Positions 9,181 to 17,687 of a stretch of 52,282 nt of DNA are shown here, piece by piece. Position 1 is the first letter of the stretch, and each line of letters begins with the position of its first letter. The stretch covers positions 1 to 52,282 of the forward strand of contig JAECRA010000030.1 in assembly GCA_015999985.1 (NCBI GenBank). The letters are read 5' to 3'. Below the pieces are notes generated by a model. It worked only from the letters and a program-made list of their open reading frames with translations, had not been told where the DNA came from and did no database searches. A program made the position numbers and the translations under genes. The DNA comes from Comamonadaceae bacterium (GTDB lineage Bacteria; Pseudomonadota; Gammaproteobacteria; Burkholderiales; Burkholderiaceae_C).

Positions 9181-9497
9181 AAAACGATTTAGAAGGACTC
9201 TGAAAGCTGAAAATTCAGTCTGAACGAATACGTTTTTACTCAAATCCACAGGTCTGTCGCCAAAGCTGACGTAAAAAGCTGGTAAAAAGCGGGCCCTTGC
9301 TTGCAGTTTTGCAATCGGTAACTCTTCAGTCTGAACGTTACCAGGCAATCGATCATCTAGGAATGTGGGCCGCACCCAGTGCCGCTGTCCGCTGTGCTTC
9401 TGGATAGTCGCTGCGGAAAACTTCCCCTTGTTTGCGCACTATTAACCCCCGGAGCCTCTTCGTTACAGTCATGCATCCTGATAGCCAAGCCTCGGCC
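9181..9497. promoter_or_regulatory. Upstream region of the arn operon with a repeated palindrome
   Basis: The gap before arnT holds two copies of TTCAGTCTGAACG, at 9214-9226 and 9325-9337, 111 bp apart. The first 11 bases form a perfect palindrome (TTCAG-T-CTGAA). They could be binding sites for a regulator of lipid A modification. They do not resemble the enterobacterial PmrA box. No clear promoter elements were seen. Confidence 0.4.
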
Positions 9498-11171
9498 ATG
9501 AGCCGGACTATGACTCCTCTCCCCGTGAGCCGAATAACGGTGCTGGCATGCTGGTTCGTGCTGGTGCTCATCTGGTTTGTTCCCTTGGGCTGGCGTGCGC
9601 TGTTCAGCCCGGACGAAGGGCGCTACGCGTCCATTGGCTTGGCCATGCTGCAAAGCGGTGACTGGATCACGCCTCGCCTGAACGGCCTGCTTTACTTCGA
9701 AAAACCCATTTTTCAGTACTGGGTTACAGCGGCCAGCCTGGCGGTGTTCGGCATCAATGAATTTGCGGCCCGGTTCTGGCCTGCCATGAGTGGTTTTCTC
9801 ACCATCGTTGCGGTGGGATTTACTGCCAAGCGGCTCTGGGGTCCGCTCAGTGGCGCCTATGCTGCCCTGCTGGCTGCTGGCACCACCTGGATCAGCGCCA
9901 ACAGCCACTTCCTCACCCTGGACATGGGGTTGACGTTCTTTCAGGCGCTGAGCCTATGCGCGTTTTTGATAGCCCAGAGTGACGACGCGAAGGATCGCGA
10001 GCGACGCAATGCGATGTGGGTTTGCTGGGCTGCCATGGCGGGCGCCACTTTGTCGAAGGGCTTGGTTGGTATTGTGATCCCCGGTGCGACGCTGGTGCTC
10101 TACAGCCTGCTGCAACGCCAGTTCGGGTTTTGGCGGCGCATGCATTGGGGCTCAGGGCTGTTGATCTATTTTGGCCTCGCAGCGCCGTGGTTCATCGCAG
10201 TGTCTCTTAAAAACCCGGGGTTTTTCGACTTCTTCTTCATCCGTGAGCATTTCCGCCGCTTTTTGACAGATGAGGCAAGGCGCACGGGAGAGGCGTGGTA
10301 TTTCGTGCCTGTTCTTTTGCTGGGAGCATTGCCTTGGACGACCATGCTGCCACAGTGGCTCTGGCGCGGTAGCCAGCGCGAAAAGTCCGAAGCGTTTCAA
10401 CCGGCTCGCTTGCTCGTGATCTGGTCGATTTTCATCTTCGTTTTCTTCAGCGTTTCGCGCTCCAAGCTGCCCTCTTACATCTTGCCCATGTTTCCGGCGC
10501 TGGCGCTCCTGGGCGCTTACTGGCTCCCCCGAGCAGATCCGCGTCACCTGCGTTGGCACCTGTTGGCACCGGCTGGGTTCTGGCTGGTGGCCGTAGGCGC
10601 ATGGTTTTTCACTGACTGGTTTGTGTCGGAAACACAACCCCTGACCGTGGTCCGGCCTTTTATGGATATGCTGGCGGGCTCTGGCTTGGTGGCCTTGTTG
10701 GCTTGCGTCCTGGCCTGGTGGCTGCTTGGACGTGGTCGAAAGCTGTTGGCGGTGGCCTTGGTTTCATTCGCCAGCGTCATGGGCGTGTCGACGGTCATGT
10801 TGGGTCACGACCATTACTCCTACCAGATGCGCAGCAGCAAGAACGTGGCCGCCATCCTGGAGCCCTACGGATCGGATGTGCCTGTGTTTGCTGTCCGCTT
10901 TTACGACCAAAGCATGCCGTTTTACCTGCGCCGCCCCGTGACCCTGGTAGATTACAGGGACGAATTTACCTATGGGCAAGACGCAGCACCTGAAAGCTGG
11001 ATACCTACTGTTGACGGTTTTGTGGACCGCTGGCAGTCGCTTCCCCGTGCAGCCGCTGTCATGACGCCTGATATCTACGAGCAAATGCTGGAGCTCAAAC
11101 TTCCTATGCGTTTGGTTTATGAAGATCCGCGGCGCAGGGTGGTGGTCAAACCTGAAGAAGTGAAACCATGA
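9498..11171 (+). CDS. arnT: ArnT-like lipid A aminoarabinosyl transferase (GT83/GT39 type)
   Basis: A polytopic inner-membrane glycosyltransferase of about 557 residues predicted to move 4-amino-4-deoxy-L-arabinose from undecaprenyl phosphate to lipid A on the periplasmic face. Seen: a first membrane segment (ITVLACWFVLVLIWFVPLGW) followed at once by SPDEGRYASIGLAMLQSG, the ArnT/PMT first periplasmic loop with its acidic pair, then GLLYFEKPIFQYW, about a dozen hydrophobic segments and a soluble C-terminal part. The frame opens at a TTG at 9432; ATGs at 9471, 9498 and 9510 are possible, none with a good RBS, and 9498 was chosen because the first membrane helix follows directly. It overlaps the next gene by four bases. 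The Ara4N assignment comes from the following arn genes. Confidence 0.85.
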   Translation: MSRTMTPLPVSRITVLACWFVLVLIWFVPLGWRALFSPDEGRYASIGLAMLQSGDWITPRLNGLLYFEKPIFQYWVTAASLAVFGINEFAARFWPAMSGFLTIVAVGFTAKRLWGPLSGAYAALLAAGTTWISANSHFLTLDMGLTFFQALSLCAFLIAQSDDAKDRERRNAMWVCWAAMAGATLSKGLVGIVIPGATLVLYSLLQRQFGFWRRMHWGSGLLIYFGLAAPWFIAVSLKNPGFFDFFFIREHFRRFLTDEARRTGEAWYFVPVLLLGALPWTTMLPQWLWRGSQREKSEAFQPARLLVIWSIFIFVFFSVSRSKLPSYILPMFPALALLGAYWLPRADPRHLRWHLLAPAGFWLVAVGAWFFTDWFVSETQPLTVVRPFMDMLAGSGLVALLACVLAWWLLGRGRKLLAVALVSFASVMGVSTVMLGHDHYSYQMRSSKNVAAILEPYGSDVPVFAVRFYDQSMPFYLRRPVTLVDYRDEFTYGQDAAPESWIPTVDGFVDRWQSLPRAAAVMTPDIYEQMLELKLPMRLVYEDPRRRVVVKPEEVKP

Positions 11172-11542
11172 AACTGGCCGAGTTCGCGTTGATTCTCGTC
11201 GGCGTCCTGCTGAACGCGGCCGCACAGCTGCTGCTGAAAGCGGGTGTGCGGCAGATCGGCGAATTCAACTTCAGCCCGGCCAATGTATTGCCCGTCGGAT
11301 GGCAATTGGCGACCAACGTGCCCATCATCGGCGGGCTGGCCTGCTATGTGGTGAGCGTGGTGGTGTGGATTCTGGCCTTGTCCCGGGTAGAAGTGAGTGT
11401 GGCCTACCCCATGCTCTCCATAGGCTACGTCGTGAACGCAGGCCTGGCCTGGTGGCTCTTTGGCGAAGCGGTGGGCCCGCAGCGACTCATAGGCATTGCG
11501 GTCATCATCATCGGCGTCATCTTGGTTGCACGCAGCGCGTGA
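11168..11542 (+). CDS. ArnE/ArnF-like undecaprenyl-phosphate aminoarabinose flippase subunit
   Basis: A 124-residue protein with four hydrophobic segments, of the small multidrug resistance/EamA-like fold used by ArnE and ArnF. The family role is to flip undecaprenyl-phosphate-Ara4N across the inner membrane. Seen: AAAQLLLKAGVRQIG after helix 1 and VEVSVAYPMLSIGYVVNAGLAWWLFGE in helices 3-4. In E. coli the flippase needs two genes, arnE and arnF; only one is present here, which suggests a homodimer or a second gene elsewhere. It sits between arnT (four-base overlap) and arnB. Confidence 0.85.
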   Translation: MKLAEFALILVGVLLNAAAQLLLKAGVRQIGEFNFSPANVLPVGWQLATNVPIIGGLACYVVSVVVWILALSRVEVSVAYPMLSIGYVVNAGLAWWLFGEAVGPQRLIGIAVIIIGVILVARSA

Positions 11543-11554
11543 TCAGAAAGCATC

Positions 11555-12664
11555 ATGGACTTCCTCCCTTTTACCCGGCCTTCCATTGACGAGGCCACCA
11601 TCGCAGAAGTGGCCGAGGTGTTGCGCTCTGGCTGGATCACCACGGGTCCGCGCGCACGGGCTTTCGAGGCTGCGCTGTCCGAGCATGTCGGGGGGCGTGC
11701 GGTTCGCACCATGAGCTCGGCCACTGCCGCGCTTGAAATCGCGCTGCGCGTGGCTGGAATTGGCCCGGGTGACGAAGTCATTACGACAAGCCTGACCTGG
11801 GTGGCCACGGCCAACGTGGTGCTCACGGTGGGAGCCAAGCCCGTTTTCGTGGACGTGCGCGCGGACACACGCAACATTGATCTCGATCTTGTTGAAGCGG
11901 CCATCACCTCCCGGACACGGGCCATCATTCCGGTTGACCTGGCGGGGCTGCCGGTGGACCGCGACCGCCTCTACGAGATTGCCCGCCGCCACCGTTTGCG
12001 CGTCATCGAAGACGCAGCACAGTCCATGGGCGCCAATTGGGCGGGGCAACGCATTGGCACCACGGGCGACATGGTGGTGTTCAGCTTTCACGCCAACAAG
12101 AACATGACCAGCGGGGAGGGCGGCTGTCTTGTCTTGAACGACGAATCGGAAGCCAAGCTCTGTGAGAAGCTTCGCCTGCAGGGGGTCACGCGGCATCCTG
12201 ACGGCGGCATGGATGTCGATGTGCTGGGTGGCAAGAGCAACCTGACAGATATTGCGGCCGCCATTGGCCTTGGTCAGATGAAGCACCTGGAAGAATTCAA
12301 CACGCGCCGGCGGGCACTGTCTCGGCGCTACTTCGAGTATTTCGACAAGTCCCTGGGTTTTGAGCTTCCGTTGCCGGACTTCGATCAAAGCAACTGGCAT
12401 ATGTTCCAGCCCTTGCTGCCCAAGAACGCGCTCATGACGCGAGGAGCCTTCATCGACGCGATGCGTGCGGAAGGCATAGGGGTGGGCGTGCACTACCCGG
12501 CCATGCATTTGTTCACACTCTTTCGCGACATGGGTTTTGCTGAAGGTGACTATCCCGTTGCTGAAGACGTCGGTCGCCGCACGGTCACGCTCCCCCTGTT
12601 TCCCGCCATGCGCGATGAGGACGTTCAACGCGTTTGCAATGTGGTCTCAAAAATCTGGAAGTAA
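11555..12664 (+). CDS. arnB: UDP-4-amino-4-deoxy-L-arabinose aminotransferase
   Basis: A 369-residue DegT/DnrJ/EryC1-type PLP enzyme. ArnB aminates UDP-4-keto-pentose with glutamate to give UDP-Ara4N. Seen: FTRPSIDEATIAEVAEVLRSGWITTGP at the N-terminus, MSSATAALEIAL, DEVITTSLTWVATANVV, VIEDAAQSMGA, and the PLP lysine in FSFHANKNMTSGEGGCLVL. The C-terminal GVGVHYPAMHLFTLF and TLPLFPAMRDEDV are typical of ArnB and distinguish it somewhat from perosamine-type relatives. It is the third gene of the arn operon. Confidence 0.93.
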   Translation: MDFLPFTRPSIDEATIAEVAEVLRSGWITTGPRARAFEAALSEHVGGRAVRTMSSATAALEIALRVAGIGPGDEVITTSLTWVATANVVLTVGAKPVFVDVRADTRNIDLDLVEAAITSRTRAIIPVDLAGLPVDRDRLYEIARRHRLRVIEDAAQSMGANWAGQRIGTTGDMVVFSFHANKNMTSGEGGCLVLNDESEAKLCEKLRLQGVTRHPDGGMDVDVLGGKSNLTDIAAAIGLGQMKHLEEFNTRRRALSRRYFEYFDKSLGFELPLPDFDQSNWHMFQPLLPKNALMTRGAFIDAMRAEGIGVGVHYPAMHLFTLFRDMGFAEGDYPVAEDVGRRTVTLPLFPAMRDEDVQRVCNVVSKIWK

Positions 12665-12762
12665 GAACTGAACGACCCTTCTTTTGCATAAGGAGGGCCC
12701 TGCGAGAAAGGCCTGGCGAGATGGTCGCGGTGCGCCGATTACCCTGCAGTTCAAAATAAACC

Positions 12763-13743
12763 ATGGAAACGACTGTATCCACGACGCCTGCGGCCTTGCC
12801 CTCGGTGTCTATCATCATCCCCGTCTACAACGAGCAGGACGTTCTTCCCGCCCTGTTCAAACGGCTGTACTCGTCGCTCGACGCCCTGGGCGTCAGTTAC
12901 GAAATCCTGTTCATCAACGACGGCAGCCGGGACCGTTCGGCTCAGATGTTGTCTGAGCAGTTCAATGCCCGGCCAGATGTCACCCGCGTGATTTTGTTCA
13001 ATGGCAATTTTGGTCAGCATCGCGCCATCCTGGCTGGGTTTGCCTACTGCCGCGGTGAGCGCATAGTCACGCTGGATGCTGATCTTCAAAATCCGCCAGA
13101 AGACATTGGGGCCTTGCTTGCGCAGATGGATGCCGGACACGACTACGTAGGCACCATTCGGCGGCAGCGAAACGACTCGTGGTGGCGCCACGCGGCCAGC
13201 CGCGCGATGAACCGCCTGCGTGAGCGCATCACCCGCATCAAGATGACCGACCAGGGCTGCATGCTGAGAGCCTACAGCCGACGCGTGATTGATCTCATCA
13301 ACCAGTGCAGCGAGATGAACACCTACGTGCCTGCGCTGGCCTATCAGTTCTCACAGAACCCGACCGAGATCGTGGTCGGCCACGAGGAGCGTGCTGCGGG
13401 CGAATCCAAATACTCACTCTACAGCCTGATTCGCCTGAATTTCGATATCGTCACCGGCTTTTCGCTGGTTCCTCTGCAGCTCTTCTCCCTCGGGGGCATG
13501 CTTGTTTCCGCGCTGTCCGGCATGCTGGTGGTCTACATGGGCTTGCGCAGGCTTTTCCTGGGGCCCGAAGAGGGGGGACTGTTCACTCTTTTCGCCATTG
13601 CGTTTTTGCTGATTGGCCTGGCGCTGTTCGGCATTGGGTTGCTCGGTGAGTACATCGGCCGCATCTACCAGGAGGTGCGTCACCGGCCACGCTACCTTGT
13701 GGCCGCGGTGCTTGAGCAGCCCAAGAAAGAAGATAAGCCATGA
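12763..13743 (+). CDS. arnC: Undecaprenyl-phosphate 4-deoxy-4-formamido-L-arabinose transferase
   Basis: A 326-residue GT2 glycosyltransferase with a cytoplasmic GT-A domain and two C-terminal membrane helices. It attaches formylated aminoarabinose from UDP to undecaprenyl phosphate. Seen: VSIIIPVYNEQDVLPALFKRL, FINDGSRDRSAQML, RVILFNGNFGQHRAILAGF, TLDADLQNPPEDI with the metal-binding DxD, MTDQGCMLRAYSRRV, then two hydrophobic helices before GEYIGRIYQEVRHRPRY. It overlaps the following formyltransferase gene by four bases. The membrane helices and DLQNPPEDI block are shared with other polyprenyl-phosphate transferases such as GtrB, so the arn context decides the call. Confidence 0.93.
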   Translation: METTVSTTPAALPSVSIIIPVYNEQDVLPALFKRLYSSLDALGVSYEILFINDGSRDRSAQMLSEQFNARPDVTRVILFNGNFGQHRAILAGFAYCRGERIVTLDADLQNPPEDIGALLAQMDAGHDYVGTIRRQRNDSWWRHAASRAMNRLRERITRIKMTDQGCMLRAYSRRVIDLINQCSEMNTYVPALAYQFSQNPTEIVVGHEERAAGESKYSLYSLIRLNFDIVTGFSLVPLQLFSLGGMLVSALSGMLVVYMGLRRLFLGPEEGGLFTLFAIAFLLIGLALFGIGLLGEYIGRIYQEVRHRPRYLVAAVLEQPKKEDKP

Positions 13744-14678
13744 GCCGTGCCGTCGTCTTTGCCTATCACAACGTGGGCGTGCGCTGCCTCCTGGCTCTGC
13801 TGGCACGTGGGGTGGAAGTACCACTGGTGGTCACGCACGCCGACAACCCCAACGAAGACATCTGGTTTGCCAGCGTGGCCAGCATTGCGGCCACGCACGG
13901 CCTGAAGGTGATCACGCCTTCAGATGCCAACACTGCCGAAGTTCTGGCAGCAGTGCAGGCAGCGCAGCCCGATTTCCTGTTCTCTTTCTACTATCGCCAG
14001 ATGCTTGGCGCTGCCTTGTTGCAATCGGCTCCGCGCGGTGCCTACAACATGCACGGCTCCTTGCTGCCCCGCTACCGGGGGCGGGTTCCCGTCAACTGGG
14101 CCATTATCCGGGGGGAGACGGAAACAGGTGCGACCCTGCACACCATGGAGATCAAGCCCGACGCCGGTGCCATCGTGGACCAGATGGCCGTGCCCATATT
14201 GCCCGACGACACCGCCCAGCAGGTGTTCGAAAAAGTGACCGTGGCCGCAGAGACGGTGCTCTGGCGCAGCCTTCCCGCCCTGATGGATGGCAGCGCTACC
14301 CCGCAACCGCAGGACCTGGCCAAAGGCAGCTACTTTGGGGGACGAAAGCCCGAAGACGGCAGGATTGATCCTGCGTGGTCTGCACGGACGGTGCATGACT
14401 TTGTACGCGCACTGACTCACCCCTATCCAGGTGCCTTTGCGGACTTGCCGCAAGGGCGGCTGCGGCTGTGGCAGACCAGACGGGCAGAGGCCGTCGATAA
14501 TATGCCCACACGTGCCGAGTTGCGATTGCTCGGGGATCAGATGGTTCTGGCTTGCCCCGATGGCACCAGCTTGCATGTCTTAGGTGCAACTTTGGCCGAC
14601 GAGCCCTTGACTCCCGATAATTTCCGGGCCCGGTTCTGCGCCCAGACGGTCACCCTTGGCGCTGACATCCCAGCCTGA
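13740..14678 (+). CDS. UDP-Ara4N N-formyltransferase (ArnA N-terminal half as a separate gene)
   Basis: A 312-residue formyltransferase matching the N-terminal domain of the bifunctional E. coli ArnA. It formylates UDP-Ara4N with 10-formyltetrahydrofolate. Seen: AYHNVGVRCLLALLARG at the N-terminus, FSFYYRQML, NMHGSLLPRYRGRVPVNW with the catalytic Asn-x-His, and TLHTMEIKPDAGAIVDQ with the catalytic aspartate. A C-terminal OB-fold-like segment with LTHPYPGAFADL follows. The partner decarboxylase domain is the next, separate gene, 27 bases downstream, so ArnA is split here. Confidence 0.92.
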   Translation: MSRAVVFAYHNVGVRCLLALLARGVEVPLVVTHADNPNEDIWFASVASIAATHGLKVITPSDANTAEVLAAVQAAQPDFLFSFYYRQMLGAALLQSAPRGAYNMHGSLLPRYRGRVPVNWAIIRGETETGATLHTMEIKPDAGAIVDQMAVPILPDDTAQQVFEKVTVAAETVLWRSLPALMDGSATPQPQDLAKGSYFGGRKPEDGRIDPAWSARTVHDFVRALTHPYPGAFADLPQGRLRLWQTRRAEAVDNMPTRAELRLLGDQMVLACPDGTSLHVLGATLADEPLTPDNFRARFCAQTVTLGADIPA

Positions 14679-14705
14679 CATCTCATTTTCCAGCGAATAG
14701 ATTTC

Positions 14706-15749
14706 ATGAAAAAAGTCCTTATCCTTGGCGTCAACGGCTTCATCGGCCACCACCTCACGCGCCGCATCATCGACACCACGGATTGGGAGGTGTTCGGCAT
14801 GGACATGAACACCGATCGCGTGAGAGAGTGGGAAAACCATCCTCGCTTCCATTTCTTTGAAGGTGACATCACCATCAACAAGGAATGGATCGAATACCAC
14901 GTCAAAAAATGCGACGTGGTGCTGCCCTTGGTGGCCATTGCCACACCGGCTACCTATGTCAGCCACCCGCTGCGCGTCTTCGAGCTTGATTTCGAAGCCA
15001 ACCTGCCCATCGTGCGCCACTGCGTGCGTTACGGCAAGCGCCTGGTGTTTCCGTCCACCTCCGAGGTCTATGGCATGAGCCAGGACAGCGAGTTTGACCC
15101 AGAAGCGTCCGAACTGGTTTACGGGCCCATCAACAAACCCCGCTGGATCTATGCCTGCGCCAAGCAACTGATGGACCGCGTGATCCATGGCTACGGCCAG
15201 CAGGAGGGGCTGGACTACACGCTGTTCCGCCCATTCAACTGGATCGGTGGTGGTCTCGACAGCATCGATACGCCCAAGGAAGGCTCAAGCCGCGTCATTA
15301 CCCAGTTCCTGGGGCATATCGTGCGTGGCGAGCCTATCCGTCTGGTGGACGGTGGAGCGCAAAAGCGGGCCTTCACCTATGTGGATGATGGCATTGCCGC
15401 CCTGATGAAGATCATCGAGAACCCTGGTGGCAAAGCCAGCGGCCAGATCTACAACATTGGTAACCCCACGAACAACTATTCCATTCGCGAACTCGCGACC
15501 ATGATGCTCGAACTGGCGGCCAAATATCCGGAATACCGCGAAAACGCCAGCCGCGTGGAGCTGGTGGACACCACTTCTGCCAGCTACTACGGCAAAGGCT
15601 ATCAGGACGTTCAGAACCGCGTTCCCAAGATCGAAAACACCCGTGGCGACCTGGGTTGGGCGCCTGAAGTGGGTATGGCTGACGCTTTGCGTGGCATCTT
15701 TGATTACTACCGCGACCGTGTGGTGGCGTCGCGCGATCTCGCTGCCTGA
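14706..15749 (+). CDS. UDP-glucuronate oxidative decarboxylase (ArnA C-terminal half as a separate gene)
   Basis: A 347-residue extended SDR enzyme matching the C-terminal domain of ArnA. It oxidises and decarboxylates UDP-glucuronate to UDP-4-keto-pentose, the first committed step of the Ara4N pathway. Seen: the NAD-binding VLILGVNGFIGHHLTRRI, VLPLVAIATPATYV, the active-site PSTSEVYGM with the Ser/Thr and Glu used by ArnA, the YxxxK-type IYACAKQLMDRV, the FRPFNWIGGGLD block, and QKRAFTYVDDGI with the arginine specific to decarboxylating members. The stop codon overlaps the start of arnD by one base (TGATG). Confidence 0.92.
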   Translation: MKKVLILGVNGFIGHHLTRRIIDTTDWEVFGMDMNTDRVREWENHPRFHFFEGDITINKEWIEYHVKKCDVVLPLVAIATPATYVSHPLRVFELDFEANLPIVRHCVRYGKRLVFPSTSEVYGMSQDSEFDPEASELVYGPINKPRWIYACAKQLMDRVIHGYGQQEGLDYTLFRPFNWIGGGLDSIDTPKEGSSRVITQFLGHIVRGEPIRLVDGGAQKRAFTYVDDGIAALMKIIENPGGKASGQIYNIGNPTNNYSIRELATMMLELAAKYPEYRENASRVELVDTTSASYYGKGYQDVQNRVPKIENTRGDLGWAPEVGMADALRGIFDYYRDRVVASRDLAA

Positions 15750-16690
15750 TGTCACCTGCCGGCACCCCCTCTGCGCCCATGCTGGCGCTGAAGATCGATG
15801 TGGACACCTGGCGGGGCACCAAGGAGGGCGTGCCCGCGCTGCAGGCGGCGCTGCAACGGCATCAGGCGGGGGCCACGTTTCTGTTCAGCCTTGGCCCCGA
15901 CCATACGGGCCGCGCTATCCGCAGGGTCTTCCGGCCTGGATTTCTGAGCAAAGTCTCGCGTACCTCCGTGGTGGAGCACTACGGCATCCGCACACTGCTC
16001 TATGGAACGCTTCTTCCCGGCCCGGATATTGGCCGCAGAGAGGCTGCATTGATGCGACAGGTGCGAGATGCCGGGTTCGAGGTAGGCATACACACCTGGG
16101 ACCACATCCGCTGGCAAGACCACGTAGCGGGCAAAGATGCGGCTTGGACTGAGCGCGAAATGCGCCTGGCTGCGCAGCGCTTTACTGAAATCTTCGGAAC
16201 GCCACCTCATACGCATGGCGCCGCTGGATGGCAGATGAATGATGCAGCCTATGCGATGGAGAAGACCCTCGGCTTCGACTACGCCAGCGACGGCCGCGGA
16301 ACTCACCCCTTTCAACCCGTGGATGCGAGCGGCGCCCCCTTGGGCGTACCGCAGGTGCCAACCACGCTGCCGACCTTGGACGAATTGATAGGTGCGGACG
16401 GCCTTACGCCAGACAACGTGCATGAGCACCTGCTGGCCTTGACAGCCCGCGCCCCTGCACAAGGCCACGTGTACACGCTGCACGCGGAATTGGAAGGAAT
16501 GAAGCTCTTGCCCGCTTTTGAGCGCCTGCTTTCAGGCTGGCGCGCGCAGGGCTACCAATTGGTTTCCACAGCCAAGATGTTTGAGTCTCTGCGCCGAGAT
16601 AATTTGCCCCGACACCGGGTGTCCATGGGAACCATAGCGGGGCGCAGTGGCTCTTTGGCTTTGCAAGGGGCCATGGTCGCAAGCACTTAA
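15749..16690 (+). CDS. arnD: 4-deoxy-4-formamido-L-arabinose-phosphoundecaprenol deformylase
   Basis: A 313-residue polysaccharide-deacetylase-fold (NodB-like) metal hydrolase. ArnD removes the formyl group after transfer to undecaprenyl phosphate, making the reaction irreversible. Seen: LKIDVDTWRGTKEGVPAL with the catalytic and metal aspartates, ATFLFSLGPDHTGRA, the metal-binding EVGIHTWDHIRWQD, then GWQMNDAAYAM and the late HAELEG. It completes the arn set in this operon and is followed closely by an additional glycosyltransferase. Confidence 0.92.
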   Translation: MSPAGTPSAPMLALKIDVDTWRGTKEGVPALQAALQRHQAGATFLFSLGPDHTGRAIRRVFRPGFLSKVSRTSVVEHYGIRTLLYGTLLPGPDIGRREAALMRQVRDAGFEVGIHTWDHIRWQDHVAGKDAAWTEREMRLAAQRFTEIFGTPPHTHGAAGWQMNDAAYAMEKTLGFDYASDGRGTHPFQPVDASGAPLGVPQVPTTLPTLDELIGADGLTPDNVHEHLLALTARAPAQGHVYTLHAELEGMKLLPAFERLLSGWRAQGYQLVSTAKMFESLRRDNLPRHRVSMGTIAGRSGSLALQGAMVAST

Positions 16691-16706
16691 AGAAGGCGCT
16701 TTTCCA

Positions 16707-17687
16707 ATGGCCCCTCCACTCGTCTCCGTTGTTATCGCTTCGTATCAGCACGTTGCTTATGTGGGTCGGGCAGTGGAGTCTGTCCTGGCACAAACCGTCC
16801 GGGACATCGAGGTGATAGTGGTGGACGACGGCTCTACCGACGGCACGCCGGACATTGTCGAGAGGCTCCGTGATCCGCGGTTGCGATTGATCCGACTTCA
16901 GGAAAACCGGCGTCAGCATGCTCGTAACGTGGGTCTAGGCCTGGCTAGCGGCCGCTATGTCGCGTTTCAGAATTCAGACGATGAATGGGCGCCGGAAAAG
17001 CTGGCCCGGCAACTGGGTCTGCTCGAAACCCGTCAGGAGGTTGCCGTCTGCTTCACGGAAGTCGAACTGATTGACGCCCAAGGCCGGCCGGTAAGCGATA
17101 CCTGGGCCAGCGGATTGTTTGCCACGGGCCAAATACAACGCAGTTCGCTCGAGTGGCTGCAACGCCTGTTTTTCTCCAATGAGTTCTGCATCATTTCCGC
17201 AATGGCCAGGCGCCATCTGGTAGAGCAGGTGGGGCGGTTTCGTCCCTCGCTGGTTCAGGTTTCCGATCATGATCTCTGGATCAAACTGGCTGCTCTGGGT
17301 GAGATGGTGATCCTGCCAGAACCGCTTAGCAAGATGCGCATAGACGGCACCCGCAACCTGAGCGCTCCCAGCCCCGCCAGCGCAACCCGTGCAGGCTTCG
17401 AGATGGCTGACGTACTTGAAAACTACGTGCGCGCGCCTCTGCTTGAAAGAGCACTGCAGATTTTTCCCCAGCTTGCAGATGCAGCCGGCCACTCTCTTTC
17501 CGTCCGGAAGGCACTTCTCGCCCGCACGGCAGGCCAACACAGCGCCATGTCGCACCATCTGTTTGCCGATCGAGTCTTGGCGAAAATGATAGACAACCCT
17601 CAGGAGCGCCAAGAGCTGGTGAATGTCCTGGGGGCGCAAGTGATTCACTTTTTCCTGGAAAACCGCTCCAGAATCGGAGCTTCGTGA
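16707..17687 (+). CDS. Family 2 glycosyltransferase
   Basis: A 326-residue soluble GT2 enzyme, 17 bases after arnD. Seen: VSVVIASYQHVAYVGRAVESVL, VIVVDDGSTDGTPDIV, ENRRQHARNVGLGLASG and the acceptor/metal segment QNSDDEWAPEKL. No membrane helix is evident, unlike ArnC, so it probably uses a nucleotide sugar at the cytoplasmic membrane surface. The frame is open from 16647, but the ATG at 16707 follows an AGAAGG and starts at the family position. Its stop codon overlaps the start of the following NDP-hexose 2,3-dehydratase (GTGA), so the two are likely made together and may work on the same sugar. Donor and acceptor cannot be read from sequence; lipopolysaccharide core or O-antigen is a guess. 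Confidence 0.85.
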   Translation: MAPPLVSVVIASYQHVAYVGRAVESVLAQTVRDIEVIVVDDGSTDGTPDIVERLRDPRLRLIRLQENRRQHARNVGLGLASGRYVAFQNSDDEWAPEKLARQLGLLETRQEVAVCFTEVELIDAQGRPVSDTWASGLFATGQIQRSSLEWLQRLFFSNEFCIISAMARRHLVEQVGRFRPSLVQVSDHDLWIKLAALGEMVILPEPLSKMRIDGTRNLSAPSPASATRAGFEMADVLENYVRAPLLERALQIFPQLADAAGHSLSVRKALLARTAGQHSAMSHHLFADRVLAKMIDNPQERQELVNVLGAQVIHFFLENRSRIGAS

